DNA of 64,000 nucleotides from Taxillus chinensis. Its lineage: Eukaryota > Streptophyta > Magnoliopsida > Santalales > Loranthaceae. The DNA lies in contig CM042085.1 in assembly GCA_023512835.1 (NCBI GenBank), positions 39,758,324 to 39,822,323 on the forward strand, written 5' to 3'. The translations under genes were made by a program, and so were the position numbers. This document shows, piece after piece, positions 23,600 through 35,353 of this stretch (its first letter is position 1; each line of letters begins with the position of its first letter). Under the pieces are notes generated by a model that had not been told where the DNA came from, did not search any database, and saw nothing but the letters and a program-made list of their open reading frames with translations.

Positions 23600-26500
23600 G
23601 GAGCAGACCATCGGTGGTTAGAGGTACCCTCTTGATCTCCGTACATTGGGCCTTCTGTTCTTTTCGATACGGGTGCATCATGTTCGTTGGTTCCCGAGCT
23701 TGTAATAGACGGTTTGGGGTTAGCTTGTGTGGAGGCCGCGAGGCCCCTAGTTGTGGAGTCTCCGGTGGGAGGCATGATTGAGGTACGGCGCGTGTGTCGT
23801 GGTTGTGTGTTAACCATAGGCGAGGTGGAGCCGAGTTTTGACTTGCATGTGATGCCTTTGAGGACGTTCGACCCGATCTTGGGTATGGATTGGCTTATGG
23901 CTTTCCAGGCCAGGATAGATTGTTATCGGCGGCGTGTGACCTTCGTGACACCTGCAGGGACCTCTTGCACCCTGCAGGGGGAGTGGGATTGTGAGGCGAG
24001 TCGGGCCGGGCAGTGTTGGACCAATGGGGTGCCATTACCCCAGGTTAGCAGCACTGACCTTGCCGAGGAGGGTAAGGTGGAAAAGAGGGTGTGGCCCGCT
24101 GTTGTGGACCAATTTCAGGATGTTTTTCCCTGAGCGGTTGAGGAGTTTGCCACCCAAGAGGAGTGTGGAGTTCACCATTGAGTTGGTGCCAGGGACGGGT
24201 CCGATTTCCCAAGTAGCGTATCGTATGGGGCCACCCGAGCCGAGGGAACCCGAGAGGCAAATCGAGGAGTTGGTGGGTCGTGGGGTATATCGGACCGAGT
24301 ACCTCACCTTGGGGTGCTCCGGTGCTCTTTGCGAAGAAGGCTGATGGTACACTACGTCTCGCATCGACTACAAGAAGTCGAATTCAGTGGATCGTGAAGA
24401 ACAAGTACCGTTGCCTCGGATAGATGACCTGTTTGACCAATTGAGTGGGACCCGGTGGTTTTCCAAGATAGATTTACGGTCGGGGTATCACCACTCAGGG
24501 TTGGGAGGAGGACATCCCTAAGACGGCTTTTCGGTGCGGTATGGGCATTATGAGTGGGTAGTGATGCCTTTCGGGCTCACTAATGCGCCACAGATGTTCA
24601 TGCATTTGATGAACCAAGTCTTTGCCCCATACTTGGACTCGTTCGTGGTGGTGTTTATCGATGATATCTTGGTGTATTCCAAGACCGAGAAGGAACATGT
24701 GGAGCACTTGGCAACGGTGTTGCAAACCTTGAGGGACCAGGACTGTTCGCGAAGTTTAGCAAGTGTGAGTTTTGGTCACAGGAGGTTCACTTTCCTGGCC
24801 ATGTGGTGTCACTGAGGGAGTTAGGGTGGACCCAGCCAAGATTGAGGCCGTGGCATCGTGGGCGAGACCAACCAGCGTTTTTGAGATCCGTAGTTTTCTT
24901 GGTTTGGCGGGGTACTATCGTCGTTTTGTAGAGGGGTTCTCCCGTTTGGCGGCTCCTATGACAGCGTTGACTCGGAAGGGCGTGAAGTTTGATTGATCGA
25001 CAAGTGTCGCGGCGTTTGAGACTCTCAAAACCCGTTTGACCACCGCACCGTGTTGAGGTTGCCTAGGGAGGATATTCCGTATGAGGTGTATTGTGATGCG
25101 TCCAAGGGTTGGTTTGGGGTGTGTGCTTATGCGGAGCACAGTGTGGTAGCTATGGGTCGAGGCAGTGAAGCCTCATGAGCAGAATTATCCTACTCATGAC
25201 CTTGAGTTAGCGGCTGTTATCTTCGCCTGAAGAGTTGGCAGCACTACCTCTTGGGGGAAAAGTTTGTAGTGTTCTCAGATCACAAGAGCCTTCAAGACAT
25301 CTTTACTCGGAAGGACTTGAATTTGAGGCAAAGGAGATGGGTGGAGTATTTGCGGACCTTTGACCTTACTCTTGCCTATACCCCGGGCAAGGGGTAATGT
25401 TGTGGCCGATGCGTTGAGCGAAAAGGGAAAGCCGAGGTGGTTGTGAGAGAGTGGAAGCCGATGGAGCAATTAGCGACGTTGCGGCAGCCTTGTTGTTCGT
25501 GATGGTGGGACAGATCCCTGAGTCCTTTGGTGGTAGTGCTCGAGTTGTACCAGCGCGTCCGGGAGGAACAACTGGGTGACATTGAGTGCGAGGTTCTCCG
25601 TGCCCGTATTGAGGCTGGGGAGCTATCCGGGAGATGGACAGAGGGTCCCGAGCATGAGTTGTCATTTCAGGGGCGGTTGGTCGTGGCCTTCCCTCGGGGA
25701 TGAGGTGATGAGGGAGTTTCACCGGCCTAGAGTTCTGTGCATCCAGGGGGTACGAAGATGTATCATGCGCTTCGGGCACACTTTTGGTGGCCTGGGATGA
25801 AACGCGATGTGGCTGCCTTTGTTTCGCGGTGCCTCACGTGTCGGCAGGTGAAGGCCGAGCATCGCCGGCCGGCGGGCATGTTACAGCCCTTGCCCATAGC
25901 GGAGTGGAAGTGGGACCATATAAGCGATGGATTTTGGACTGGTCTTCCACCCACCACGGGGAGGAAGGATATGGTTTGGGTAATTGTGGATCGACTCACA
26001 AAGTCGGCCCATTTCCCTGGCTGTTCGCGAGCGGGACTCTATTGGGACCTTGAGTCACTGTACATGAACGAGATTGTGAGACCGCATGGCGTACCCTCAT
26101 CGGTTGTCTCTGGACCGGGATTCGAGGTTCACTTCCCGTTTTCGGGGCAGGTTTGCAGGAGGCTATGGGGACCAAGCTTCACCCGAGTACTGCCTTTCAC
26201 CCCGAGACCGACGGTAGGACCGAGCGGACGAATCGGACCATGGAGGACATGTTGAGGGCTTGTGTGCTAGATTTTGGGGGTTCGTGGGCAACTCACCTTC
26301 CTTTGGTGGAGTTTGCCTACAATAACGCTTATCAGGCATCCATTGGGATGGCTCCTTTTGAGGCGTTGTATGGACGGCCGTGTCGATCCCCTTTGTGTTG
26401 GACCGAGGTGGGGGAGACGACTCTCTTGGGACCGCAGCTTGGTTCACAAGACTACCGAGAAGGTCAAGTTGATTCGTCGGCGTTTGTTGGCAGCTCGAGT

Positions 26501-26960
26501 CGGCGAAATCTTATGCGGATCAGCGGCGGCGCCAATTGGAGTTTTCTCGTTGGTGATCATGTGTTCCTTCGTGTCTCTCCACGCCGTGGACATCGACGGT
26601 TTGGGTGAGGTTCCAAGCTATCTCCGCGGTTTATTGGTCCTTTTGAGATTCTGGATCGTGTAGGCCTCGTGGCCTACCGGTTAGCGTTACCACCGCGGGC
26701 CGAGTCGAGTGCACAACGTGTTTCACGTGTCCCGGTTGCGGAAGTATCACCCCGACCCCACTCACGTGATTGATTGGGGGACATTGGACATTGAGGATGA
26801 CATGTCCATCATTGAGGCCCCTATCCGTATCCTAGATCGGCGAGAGAAGCTATTGCGTGGTCGTGCTATTCCTTTGGTTCGCGTCTTTGTGGCAACACCG
26901 TGGTATTGAGGAGGAGACATGGGAACGTGAGTCCGTGATGCGTGAGCAGACCCGGACTTG
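23600..26960 (+). pseudogene. pol: Tekay-like pol (C): protease, RT, RNase H, integrase, chromodomain
   Basis: Protease motif FDTGASCSLVPEL at 23663. The RT core has [14 protein letters not shown] and the FIDD catalytic motif at 24654-24665. The connection has [20 protein letters not shown]. RNase H lies about 25060-25400. Integrase has the zinc region (GGTKMYHALRAHFWWPG, 25747 on), VDRLTKSAHF and [15 protein letters not shown] with the catalytic Glu, then the C-terminal [20 protein letters not shown]. The chromodomain region begins [20 protein letters not shown] (26709) and ends near EEETWERES. The domain order is that of Ty3 chromoviruses. About a dozen frameshifts are present. Confidence 0.88.
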
Positions 26961-27317
26961 TTCGAGGACGAACAATCCTAAGCGTGGGAGGTGGCTGTTG
27001 GCCAAGGGATAGTGTTGTGTTTTCTTGTGATAGTGTTGTGTTTTCTTGTGATGTGTTTTCTTGTAGTAGTTGATGTATTTGTATTGTCTTTTAAAGACGT
27101 GTGCCCATTAGGGTGATGTGCTTTGAGATGTGTATTCGTGCCATGCGGAAGTGTTGTGTGCATTATTGTGGTTATGGATTATGGTGGTCCTGTTATGTCC
27201 GTTGTCTTGTGTGTGGTGTATGACCCATTAGGGTGTTGTGGCTCGTCGTGTGGCAAATGGGTAGCTTGTGTTCGTTTTTTCCTCTTATGTCATTTCTTTT
27301 CGAGGACGAAAAGTCTT
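26961..27317 (+). other. 3' untranslated region of C, no gene seen
   Basis: GT-rich sequence between the chromodomain end and the polypurine tract. Nothing else recognised. Confidence 0.6.
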
Positions 27318-27331
27318 AAGGGGGGAGAGGA
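27318..27331 (+). other. Polypurine tract of C
   Basis: AAGGGGGGAGAGGA directly abuts the 3' LTR start TGTAAGG at 27332. Confidence 0.9.
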
Positions 27332-27794
27332 TGTAAGGACCCGTACCTTGAGTTAGTCGGCTTTACCTCCTGGAGTAGAGTTTTTCTAGATTTTGACCTA
27401 GTAAATGGACTCCAATGAATTCACGTGCAAAAGGAAAGATGCTTAGAATGGTGTCCTCTATCTACCACGAAGTTTCGGGCCAAATGGACATGTATGTGAG
27501 GTGCACGTGATATGAGTCCAATTCACGTGCAAGTGTAATTGTCTTCTAAATGATGCAAGGAGGCTAGGGGTGAAGTTTGAGAGCATTTGGAGTCCATATG
27601 GAGGTGCACGTGAATTGGGGAATTCACGTGCAAATTGGCGCAGTGAGCTTATTTTTGCATGGTTCCCTTGGTTTTGACCATCTAAGGAACTTTCTCCAAA
27701 GGACCATGTTGAAATTCCGAGTATTTTGGCCTATATGGGTGCGGAAAGGTGCTAACCTGTGTAATCAAAACTACGTCGTTTTGATGTTGTGTTG

Positions 27795-27805
27795 TCTATA
27801 TAAGG
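27795..27805 (+). promoter_or_regulatory. TATA box in the C LTR
   Basis: TCTATATAAGG lies 10 bp after the ACGT palindrome and about 17 bp before a TTTTAGGGTTAGGG motif. Position and context match the core promoter of this LTR family in J and E. Confidence 0.7.
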
Positions 27806-28404
27806 AGGTGAAGCCCTCTTGTTTTAGGGTTAGGGTTTGTTGCTCCACCATTGGTCGTAGAGAGAGAGAGAGGGAAGGAGAGCTCCCGGGTTGTCGCCGG
27901 GCGTCTTGCGTGGGTGGTCGGTGACTCGTGGGTGGACGGCGTTCGATGTGGGATCGGATCTTTCGTTGTGTTGTTGCGTTTTTACTTGAGGTAGGGATTT
28001 TGTTCTTCCTAAATCCTCCTCTGTCCTAGGGTCCTAGGGCGAGTATTATATTATTTATATGTAAATTCATATAGGTGTGACCTCCTATATGAATGTTGGC
28101 CTTCAATGGCGATTTTGGTGTTTCCGGTGTTTGTGTGATGCATGAAACGTGTTTGATAAAATGCCCGTACGACATGCCTGCTACATGTTTGATGAAATGC
28201 CCGTGTGAACTTACGTTGTGTGTATATGCCCATTAAGTGTTTGGTAATATGTCCGTGTGACTGGACTTGTGGTTTAGTGTATGTATGTATGCTGGATGTT
28301 TGCTCTATGGCCCTGAATGGGTTTGTGCGCTTGTGATCGGGTGCTCACCAAGTGTTTGGTTGTATGCTTGAGTGACCATGTGTGTTGTGTGCTTGATCGT
28401 GGTA

Positions 28405-28482
28405 CTTGGCCTGAAGAGGCGGTTAAATCACTTGGCCTGAAGAGGCGGTTAAATCACTTGGCCTGAAGAGGCGGTTAAATCA
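28405..28482. repeat. 26-bp minisatellite, three units, in the C LTR
   Basis: Three copies of a unit with the cores CTTGGCCTGAAG and AGGCGGTTAAATCA, with almost no changes between units. Confidence 0.92.
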
Positions 28483-28990
28483 CTTGTGGTTAAAGTGTTA
28501 CTTTGTGTGGCGGTGGAGGATTGTAAATTGTTGATGTGGTTGTTATTATGTTTGTTGAAATTATTGTAACACAACACCGCACTTGTACACATGGCATGTA
28601 GATGCTAGGAACATGGGATGGGTTGGGAGACATGATCCCTAACGAGTTGTGGTTGCTCACCCCTCCTACCGTGTTTGCTTTTCTTTCCGGGGACTTACAG
28701 GCGTTAGGTGGATACACCAAGGTGGAAGACCTCATTTATTTTCTTGTTTATGTTATTTTTATGGGATCGATGTAACCCTAATGGGGATGGATTAAAAAGA
28801 GGACTTTGTAATAAAGACCGACTTTGTTATTGGTTTGTGGACAGCTTTGATGGACTATATTTTTCTTGAATGTGTTGTGAAAGTTTTAAAATGTTAAATT
28901 CTTGATTTGTATCCTTACCCCTTTGCCCTCCGTGTGGGTAAAAAGGAAGTCACGTACCGGTTTCCTCGGGTTGGAAATCCGGGCGTGACA

Positions 28991-30600
28991 CTACCACACT
29001 GTGCTCCCGCATAAGCACACACCCCAAACCAACCCTGGACGCATCAAAATATACTTCATACGGAATATTCTCCTAGGTAATCTCAACACATGTGCAGTGG
29101 TCAAACGGGTTTTGAGAGTCTCAAATGCTGCCGACACTTGTGATCCACTCAAACTTCACTCCCTTCCGAGTCAACGCTATCATAGGAGCTGCCAAACGGG
29201 AGAATTCCTCCACGAAACGACGGTAGTACCTGCCAAGCCAAGGAAACTGCGAATCTCGAAGACATTGGTTGGCTTCTCCCATGATGACACCGCCTCAATC
29301 TTGGTGGGTCCACTCTAACCCTTCAATCTGCCACTACATGGCCAAGAAAATGGACCTCCTACATCCAAAACTCGCATTTGCTAAACTTAAGAAACAACCG
29401 TTGATTCCTCAAGGTTTGCAACATCGTTGCCGATGCTCCACATGCTCCCTCTCCGTCTTGGAATACACCAAGATGTCGTCAATAAACACCACCACGAAAG
29501 AATCCAAGTATGGAGCGAAGACCTGGTTCATCAAATGCATGAACACCGCTGGTGCATTAGTGAGTCCGAAAGGCATCACTACCCACTCATAGTGCCCGGC
29601 ACCGAAAAGCCGTCTTAGGGATGTCCTCCTCCCTAACCCTTAATCGGTGATACCCCGATCGTAGATCTATTTTGAAAACCACCGGGCCCCACTCAACCGG
29701 TCGAACAGGTCATCTATCCGAGGCAATGGATACTTGTTCTTCGCGGTCACCAAATTCGCCTTCCCGTAATCTATGCAGAGGCGAAGCGTGCCGTCTGCCT
29801 CTTTGCAAAGAGCACCGGAGCACCCTAGGGTGAGGTACTCGGTCTGATATACCCTGGTCCACCAACTCCTCTATCTTGCGCCGAAGCTCCTCGGCTCGGC
29901 TGGCCCCATCCGATAAGCCACTTGGGAAATCGGACCCGTCCCCAGTCAACTCAATGGTGAACTCTACACCTCTCTTAGAGGTAAACTCCTCAACTCGTCA
30001 GGAAAGACATCCGAAATTGGTTAACAACACTTTGGCCACACTCTCTTCTCCACTTTCCCTTCCTCAGGGAAAGGTCGGGGCTGCCAACCCGTGGGTAATG
30101 GCACCCCACCGGTCCAACATTGGCCCACCTGGACTCGCCTCACAGTCCCACTCCCCCTGTAGGGTGCAAGAGGTCCCTGTGGGTGTCACAAAGGATACAC
30201 GCTGCCGATAACAATCTATCTTGGCCTGGTAAGCCATAAGCCAATCCATACCCAAGATCCGGATCAAATGTACGCAAGGGCATCACGTACAAATCAAAAC
30301 TAAGCTCCACATCCCCTATAGTTAACACCGACCCATGACATACACGCACCTCAATCACACCTCCCACGGAGACTCACTTGCTAGGGGTCTCTCTGCGCTC
30401 AACACATGTTAACCCCAATCCCTCAATTACAAGCTCAAGCAACAAAAGAACACGATGCACCCGTATCGAAAAGAACAGAAACAAGCCTACGAGAGATCGA
30501 AGGGTACCTCTAACCACCGAAGGTCCTGCTCCACCCTCCTGGTGGAGGTGGTAACTCTCAGCCTCCTCCTGGTACGTCGCCTCCAGCGCAAACACCCTCC
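28991..30600 (-). pseudogene. pol: Tekay-like pol (E): protease, RT, start of RNase H
   Basis: On the minus strand from the right: protease with FDTGAS (about plus-strand 30458-30475), a linker, the RT N-terminus (about 29950-29750), the RT core with FIDD (plus-strand 29476-29487), the connection with the [15 protein letters not shown] block near 29230, and the start of RNase H up to the CTACC duplicated by element C. Sequence and order match the pol of C, and the frame is broken repeatedly. The other half of this gene is at 20032-21550. Confidence 0.85.
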
Positions 30601-30689
30601 CTTGGCCGTGCCACCGGTCGGCTCACTCACCGGGCGCTTCCCGCCAAGGCTGCCTCCGCCTCGATCTGCTGCCGCTCCAAGCCTCCCCC

Positions 30690-31920
30690 GGGGTCGGGTC
30701 TGGTTGGATCCCCGCCGACTAGGGCCGCCACCGACGAGCTGGTCTCTCCGCTGGTGCACGGAACGGCATCACTCCTTGTCTTGGATGTCATACCTCCAAC
30801 TCCCTTGTTGCCACTCCGGCAAACCCGGCTCAGATGGCCCTCTCGTCCACAACTATGACATTTCCGATCCTTCTTTGGACACTCCCTCCTAAAGTGGCCT
30901 TGCTCCCCACAAGAATGACAACCGGCGGGGAGACCTCCCCGCTGGACCTCCCCCGTCCCGCCACCGCCAAAGCTAGAGCTCGGCCGGGTTCACCAATGTC
31001 CGTCCCCGGTTGCGGAAGGAACTACTATCTCTCCCCGGGTCTTGGGCCTCTTGGACCCCAAATCGCGTTCGGACTCACCTTCAGTGGCGACCCCGATGGA
31101 CTGCCTCCCATCCTCCAGCTCCTCTCGCCTATACGGAGCCGTCTCCACAACCTTAAGAGGTCTTCAAACGCGAGAATCACCACCCCTCTGCCCAAGAAGC
31201 TGGCCCGAGACCCAAGGTGAACTTGTGGGCCTTCAGGTCCTCCTTGCCATTGTCTCGGGGGCAAACCTACTCGAGCTCCGGAACTCCCGCTCATACTCGA
31301 GCACCGTCTTTGATCCTCGTTTCCAGTCGCCAAATTCTTCTCTCTCCTGCTCGTCTCAAGGACTCGAGGAAGAACTCATCATGGAAGAGTTGCAAGAACT
31401 CGTCCCACGGCATGTCTTCACAGCGCTCGGCTCCCCTGAACACTCGGCCACCACTCCCAAGCATTCTCTTCCAGCTGTCGAATGGCAGGTCTCACCTTAT
31501 CCTCCTCCGGGGTGAGAGAAAGGAAAACACGTGCTCGATCCGCCTCAACCATTGCTCGGCTACCATGGGATTCCCTTCTCCTTTCAACCTTGGAGGTTGT
31601 TCCTTTCGGAACCGTGTCACCTTGCCATCCTCTACACGAATCGGTCGCCGCCCAGGTGAACTCTCATGCTCCCGAGGTAACTCCCCATTGGTGGTGGTGG
31701 TGGTGGCACCACCGTCGTGCCGCCATCTCACGGTGCACCTCATCCCGAACTTCTTGCTTCGGATACCCTCCCTCGACTCCTGGACTTCCAGTCGGATGCC
31801 CTCTCGTAGCCGCGCCAAGACATAGCGTATGTCCTCCAACGGATGCCCGCACCGGACCCTCATGGGCCAGATGACTCACGCCCATCGCCCGGACGCACGT
31901 GTTACTCTCCTTGGTGGCAT
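30690..31920 (-). pseudogene. gag: Tekay-like gag (E), two zinc knuckles
   Basis: The start is at 31920 (ATGCCACCAAGGAGAG). The segment FRKEQPPRLKGEGNPMVAEQ and then WLRRIEHVFSFLSP matches the gag core. The C-terminal part (plus-strand about 30828-30921) encodes two CCHC knuckles in a row, CHSCGEQGHFRREC and CHSCGREGHLSRVC. Having both is an informative difference from C, where the second has decayed. A CCACCA run near 31690-31710 encodes a Thr tract. Frameshifts interrupt it. Confidence 0.82.
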
Positions 31921-32639
31921 TCTTACTACATGAAGTAAGTAAGACAATCGTCAAAATGCATTCGAAATCTATCGTGTGCTACCTCCTCTACTCCTCGTTA
32001 ACAATGCTACCATCACAAGGCATATCACATTTCACACATTCGCACTAATCCACATTCACACTGACTCAAATAAATAAGGACCTTTCCTTGTAGTCATTGT
32101 AGGACCCTATTTTGTCCGGGTTGGACATACTAACCCCATTTGATATACCTTCTGCCCATGCCATATACCTTGTTGAACAGGTCCACAATGATCCCATACT
32201 TCCAAGGAATGGTCTACCCCGGTCTGCACGAGATGGATACAATTGACACGGATGGGGAGTTCAAAATTAATGACTTATGCTATAAGTCCTTGAAGCACCC
32301 AAGACCAACACCAGGTGATGGAGGATGAAAATTGGAGACCAACGACTTGACCGAGCTCAAATCGGACTTAAAACGAAGAAGTTATGCCAAAACAACTTTC
32401 GTTGGAAAAAGGCAAACTCGCTAAAAGACGATCAATGCCCCTTGGTCAACCTGCCCGCAAAAGTGATCGAGCGAAACTCTTCAAAAATGCCTATGTAAGC
32501 TAACACGGATCTCCTCGAACAATCCCTGGAAGGTCATCCATTTTTGCATTTTAGTGGGGGTAAAAAGGTAATTAAAAGTTAAAAAAAAAGTTAAAAGAAA
32601 AAAAAACGGGGTTGACCGGTGACCGTTGACCTGCCGACA

Positions 32640-33030
32640 CTTCGACCCGTTGACCCGAAGCTCGAAGCCTCGGCCCCAGGGCCTCGCAGCCCCGGCTCGA
32701 AGCCTCGAAGCCCCGGCTCGGCCTCGGGCCCGAAGCCTCGTAGCCCCGGCTCGAAGCCCAAGTCCCGGGCTCGAAGCCCCAAAGCCTCGAAGCCTCGAAG
32801 CCTCCGACTCTGCCGACACTCCGACCTTCGACTCGCGGAACTCCGTACGCCTTTCCGCCTTCGACCCTCGAAGCCTCGCTGCCGACACTTCGAACCGCGA
32901 CACCGACTACTGGCGCCTTCGACCCGCGGAACCCGTACGCCTTCCACCTCCGACGTCGACCTTCGAAGCCTCGTCGCCGACACTTCGACCCGCCGACGCT
33001 CCGACTCGCCGACACTTCGAACCTCCGACC
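32640..33030. repeat. GC-rich degenerate minisatellite in F
   Basis: Many imperfect copies of CGAAGCCTCG and CGACACTTCGA-like units lie within an otherwise AT-rich LTR. Overlapping ORFs on both strands here come from the repeat and are not genes. Confidence 0.85.
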
Positions 33031-33406
33031 CTTTTCGCCTTCGCTGATTTTTTTTTCGCTGGCTTCTCGCGTCGACTTTTCTCACGGGTTTCCTTTTTTC
33101 CTCTCACTCGGTCGTTCACGGGACTTGTCTTATATGCTGGCCATCTCGACAAAGCATCATTTTAATACCTGTCGGTCACATGTCTTCGTTAAAATACAAA
33201 TGCAAAAAGGCAAATCACGAGTTCCCCTTTTCCCGCACACCGTCCACCCGACCAAACACCGATCTGCAAATTAATGGAGCTGGAAATAATAATGCACCCA
33301 ACAGATTGCACAAGAGCTGGAAATAATAATTGCAACATTAAATGCCGCAATTAATGACATCCGACCAAAAAAACGTTTCGCAGCTCTTTTAAGATGATCT
33401 CACGAG

Positions 33407-33850
33407 TTCAAAAAAAAAAAAAGAGAGAAGAAAAAGAAGAGAGGAGATTACGCCTGAGACTCCCACGCACAAGAAAAATTCTTCGCCTGACTTCATCCCC
33501 GCAAAAAAAAAAGAAAAGAGAAAAACACAGACAGAGCAAAATCGTTGAAAAAAAAAGGAAAAAAAACCTGCCCTTTCATCCCTCCCTCATCCTAGTGCGA
33601 CAGAGCAAAAAAAAAACACGAGTGGAGAGATCATTGAAAAAAAGAAGAGAGAAGAAAAAAAGAAGAGAGGAGATTACGCTCTGAGACTCCCACGCACAAG
33701 AAAAATTCTTCCGCCCGCCTTCATCCCCGCAAAAAAAAAAAAAGAGAAAAACACGTACAGAGCAAAATCATTGAAAAAAAAAAAGGAAAAAAACCGTACC
33801 CTTTCATCCCTCCCTCATCCTAGTGCGAGCAAAAAAAAAAAAAACACATA
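33407..33850. repeat. Tandem duplication of about 227 bp in F
   Basis: GAGACTCCCACGCACAAG, TTCATCCCCGC and CATCCTAGTGCGA occur in order in both halves, offset by 226-228 bp. The copies differ mainly in A-run lengths. Confidence 0.88.
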
Positions 33851-34439
33851 GTGGAGAGATCATTGAAAAAAGAAGAGAGAGATCATTAAAGAAGAAAGAA
33901 AGGAGAGAAACGCCCTGACCTCATCTTCTCGATGAACGCCCGCTTTTTCTCGCATCAGCATCGCCCCTGCATCCTCTTTCCCTCCTCTCACGCCAGCTTT
34001 TTTTCTTCTTTTTTTCAGCAAACAAAAAAAAAACACAAAAACAATCCCAATTTCAGCCCCTTTTTCGCGTGTTCAGCAGCAAAAAATACAAAAGCACCAA
34101 TCCTTTTCAGGGTCCCTTTCTCTCACGCCCACTTCACCCCTCATATCTCTAAATACCAAGAAACCCCCCCCCCTCACAAACCTCGTTGTCACATTTTCTT
34201 GGGATCCAAGCAAGTGGTGACCATCAAGCATCGATGGGAGCTCGCGAAGATTCAAAGTCTGTTCAGCCCTTATCTTTTCACTCCTTTTTTTAGCCGATTT
34301 GTATCTATATTTGGTGTATTTTTTAGCATTTATTTCTAATTTTCGTTTTTTAGTTTATCTATATTTGATGTAATTGCTTTTCAACCTTTTTCCATTGCAT
34401 TTTCCTTGTATTTCTTCTTATGTGTATGTGTAATATGTA

Positions 34440-34880
34440 AAGTGTAGCAAAAAAAAAACACAACAAAAAAAAAAAAGAGAGAGAGCAAAGGGAAAGGATG
34501 AAGAAAAAAGAAAAGAAAAAAAGAAAAGAAAAAAAGAGTGATTTTATTTTTGTGGATGTCACACTCACACACTCCACATCTATTTTGATATATGCATTTT
34601 CAATCTCAAAAAAAAAAAAACACAAAAACACAAAAAAAAAAAAAAAACAAACACGTTTTTTTAAAAAAACATTTTCAATATATAATTTTCAAAATGTTTT
34701 CAAAAAAAAAAAAACAAACAAACAAAAAACAAAAAAAAAAAAAAACAAAACAAAACGTTTTTTCAATAAAATATTTTTTTTTAAAATCTCTTTCAATAAC
34801 ATGTTTTGAAAATGTTTTCATAAAATGTATTCCAAGTGTCTTTCAAAAACAAAAAAACAAAACAAAACAAAACAAAAAAA
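34440..34880. repeat. A-rich low-complexity tract in F
   Basis: Long runs of A broken by C or G. The Lys-rich and Phe-rich ORFs across it have no coding character. Run lengths are likely to be unreliable in any assembly. Confidence 0.85.
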
Positions 34881-35353
34881 AAAGGGAAAATAATAAAAAT
34901 CATTTTCTAGGACTCCAAAACAAAACCAAAAAACCAAAACCAACCCATAAGGACCTCATTCTCCACTTCAAAACAAAAACCCAAAATTTTTAGGATTCCC
35001 TTTTTAGACATTTGGGATAAATCCATTTTAACCATAACTTTAATAAATAACTTAGCTAAATAAAAATCATAGACTTTTTTAGGAAACTTAACCCGGTTAT
35101 GACAAGACAAACAAAAGAAAAACCTCCTCCTCCTAAATTAGATACGAAAGGGCCTGTAGGGGTGCTAATCCTTCCCTACACGTAACCAACTCCCGAACCC
35201 ATCTCCGATAATGCAGACCACACATTTAAGACTACTCAAGGTAGAGGTATCCAACTGCACCCCAAAAATAGTTGGTGGCGACTCTAAAATTTCTCACCAT
35301 TGGTCTAGTTTGAGCTCACCCCAAAAAGGGCCCAGACGAAACCAAGGGATTTG

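Larger units (their letters stand above)
21556..28990 (+). mobile_element. Element C: Tekay-like Ty3 chromovirus, plus strand
   Basis: Order: deleted 5' LTR (21556-21776), PBS (21780), leader, gag from 22204, protease, RT, RNase H, integrase and chromodomain to about 26960, 3' UTR, polypurine tract (27318-27331), full 3' LTR (27332-28990). It is the innermost element of the nest and is inserted in opposite orientation to its host, a relative from the same family. The shared LTR parts differ at only a few of about 210 positions, so it is young. Confidence 0.93.
27332..28990 (+). repeat. 3' LTR of C, full length
   Basis: It runs from TGTAAGGACCCG to GCGTGACA, 1659 bp. U3 holds two CACGTG inverted repeats, one of them perfect (27605-27616 and 27621-27632), and an ACGT palindrome (27764-27785). 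A TATA box (TCTATATAAGG, 27795-27805), a telomere-like motif (27822-27839), a GA tract (27859-27873) and a 26-bp minisatellite (28405-28482) follow. Confidence 0.92.
32098..35353 (+). repeat. Element F: Tat/Ogre-like LTR, probably solo
   Basis: It starts TGTAGGACCC at 32098 and ends near 35353. The flanks GTCAT (32093-32097) and ATCAT (35354-35358) are a near-match duplication, and the E leader reads across when F is removed (compared with the C leader near 21905-22040). GGTGGCGACTC near 35277 is typical of Tat/Ogre LTRs. No gag or pol is present. It holds a GC-rich repeat block, a 227-bp tandem duplication and long A-rich tracts. The right end lacks a clean CA, so the boundary and the solo-LTR reading are moderately certain. 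Confidence 0.6.

Noticed and set aside
32481..33165. Overlapping long ORFs on both strands in GC-rich F sequence
   Set aside because: All frames are open because of the CGAAGCCTCG-type repeat; composition, not coding.
33394..34993. Lys-rich and Phe-rich ORFs
   Set aside because: They come from A and T runs in the F LTR.
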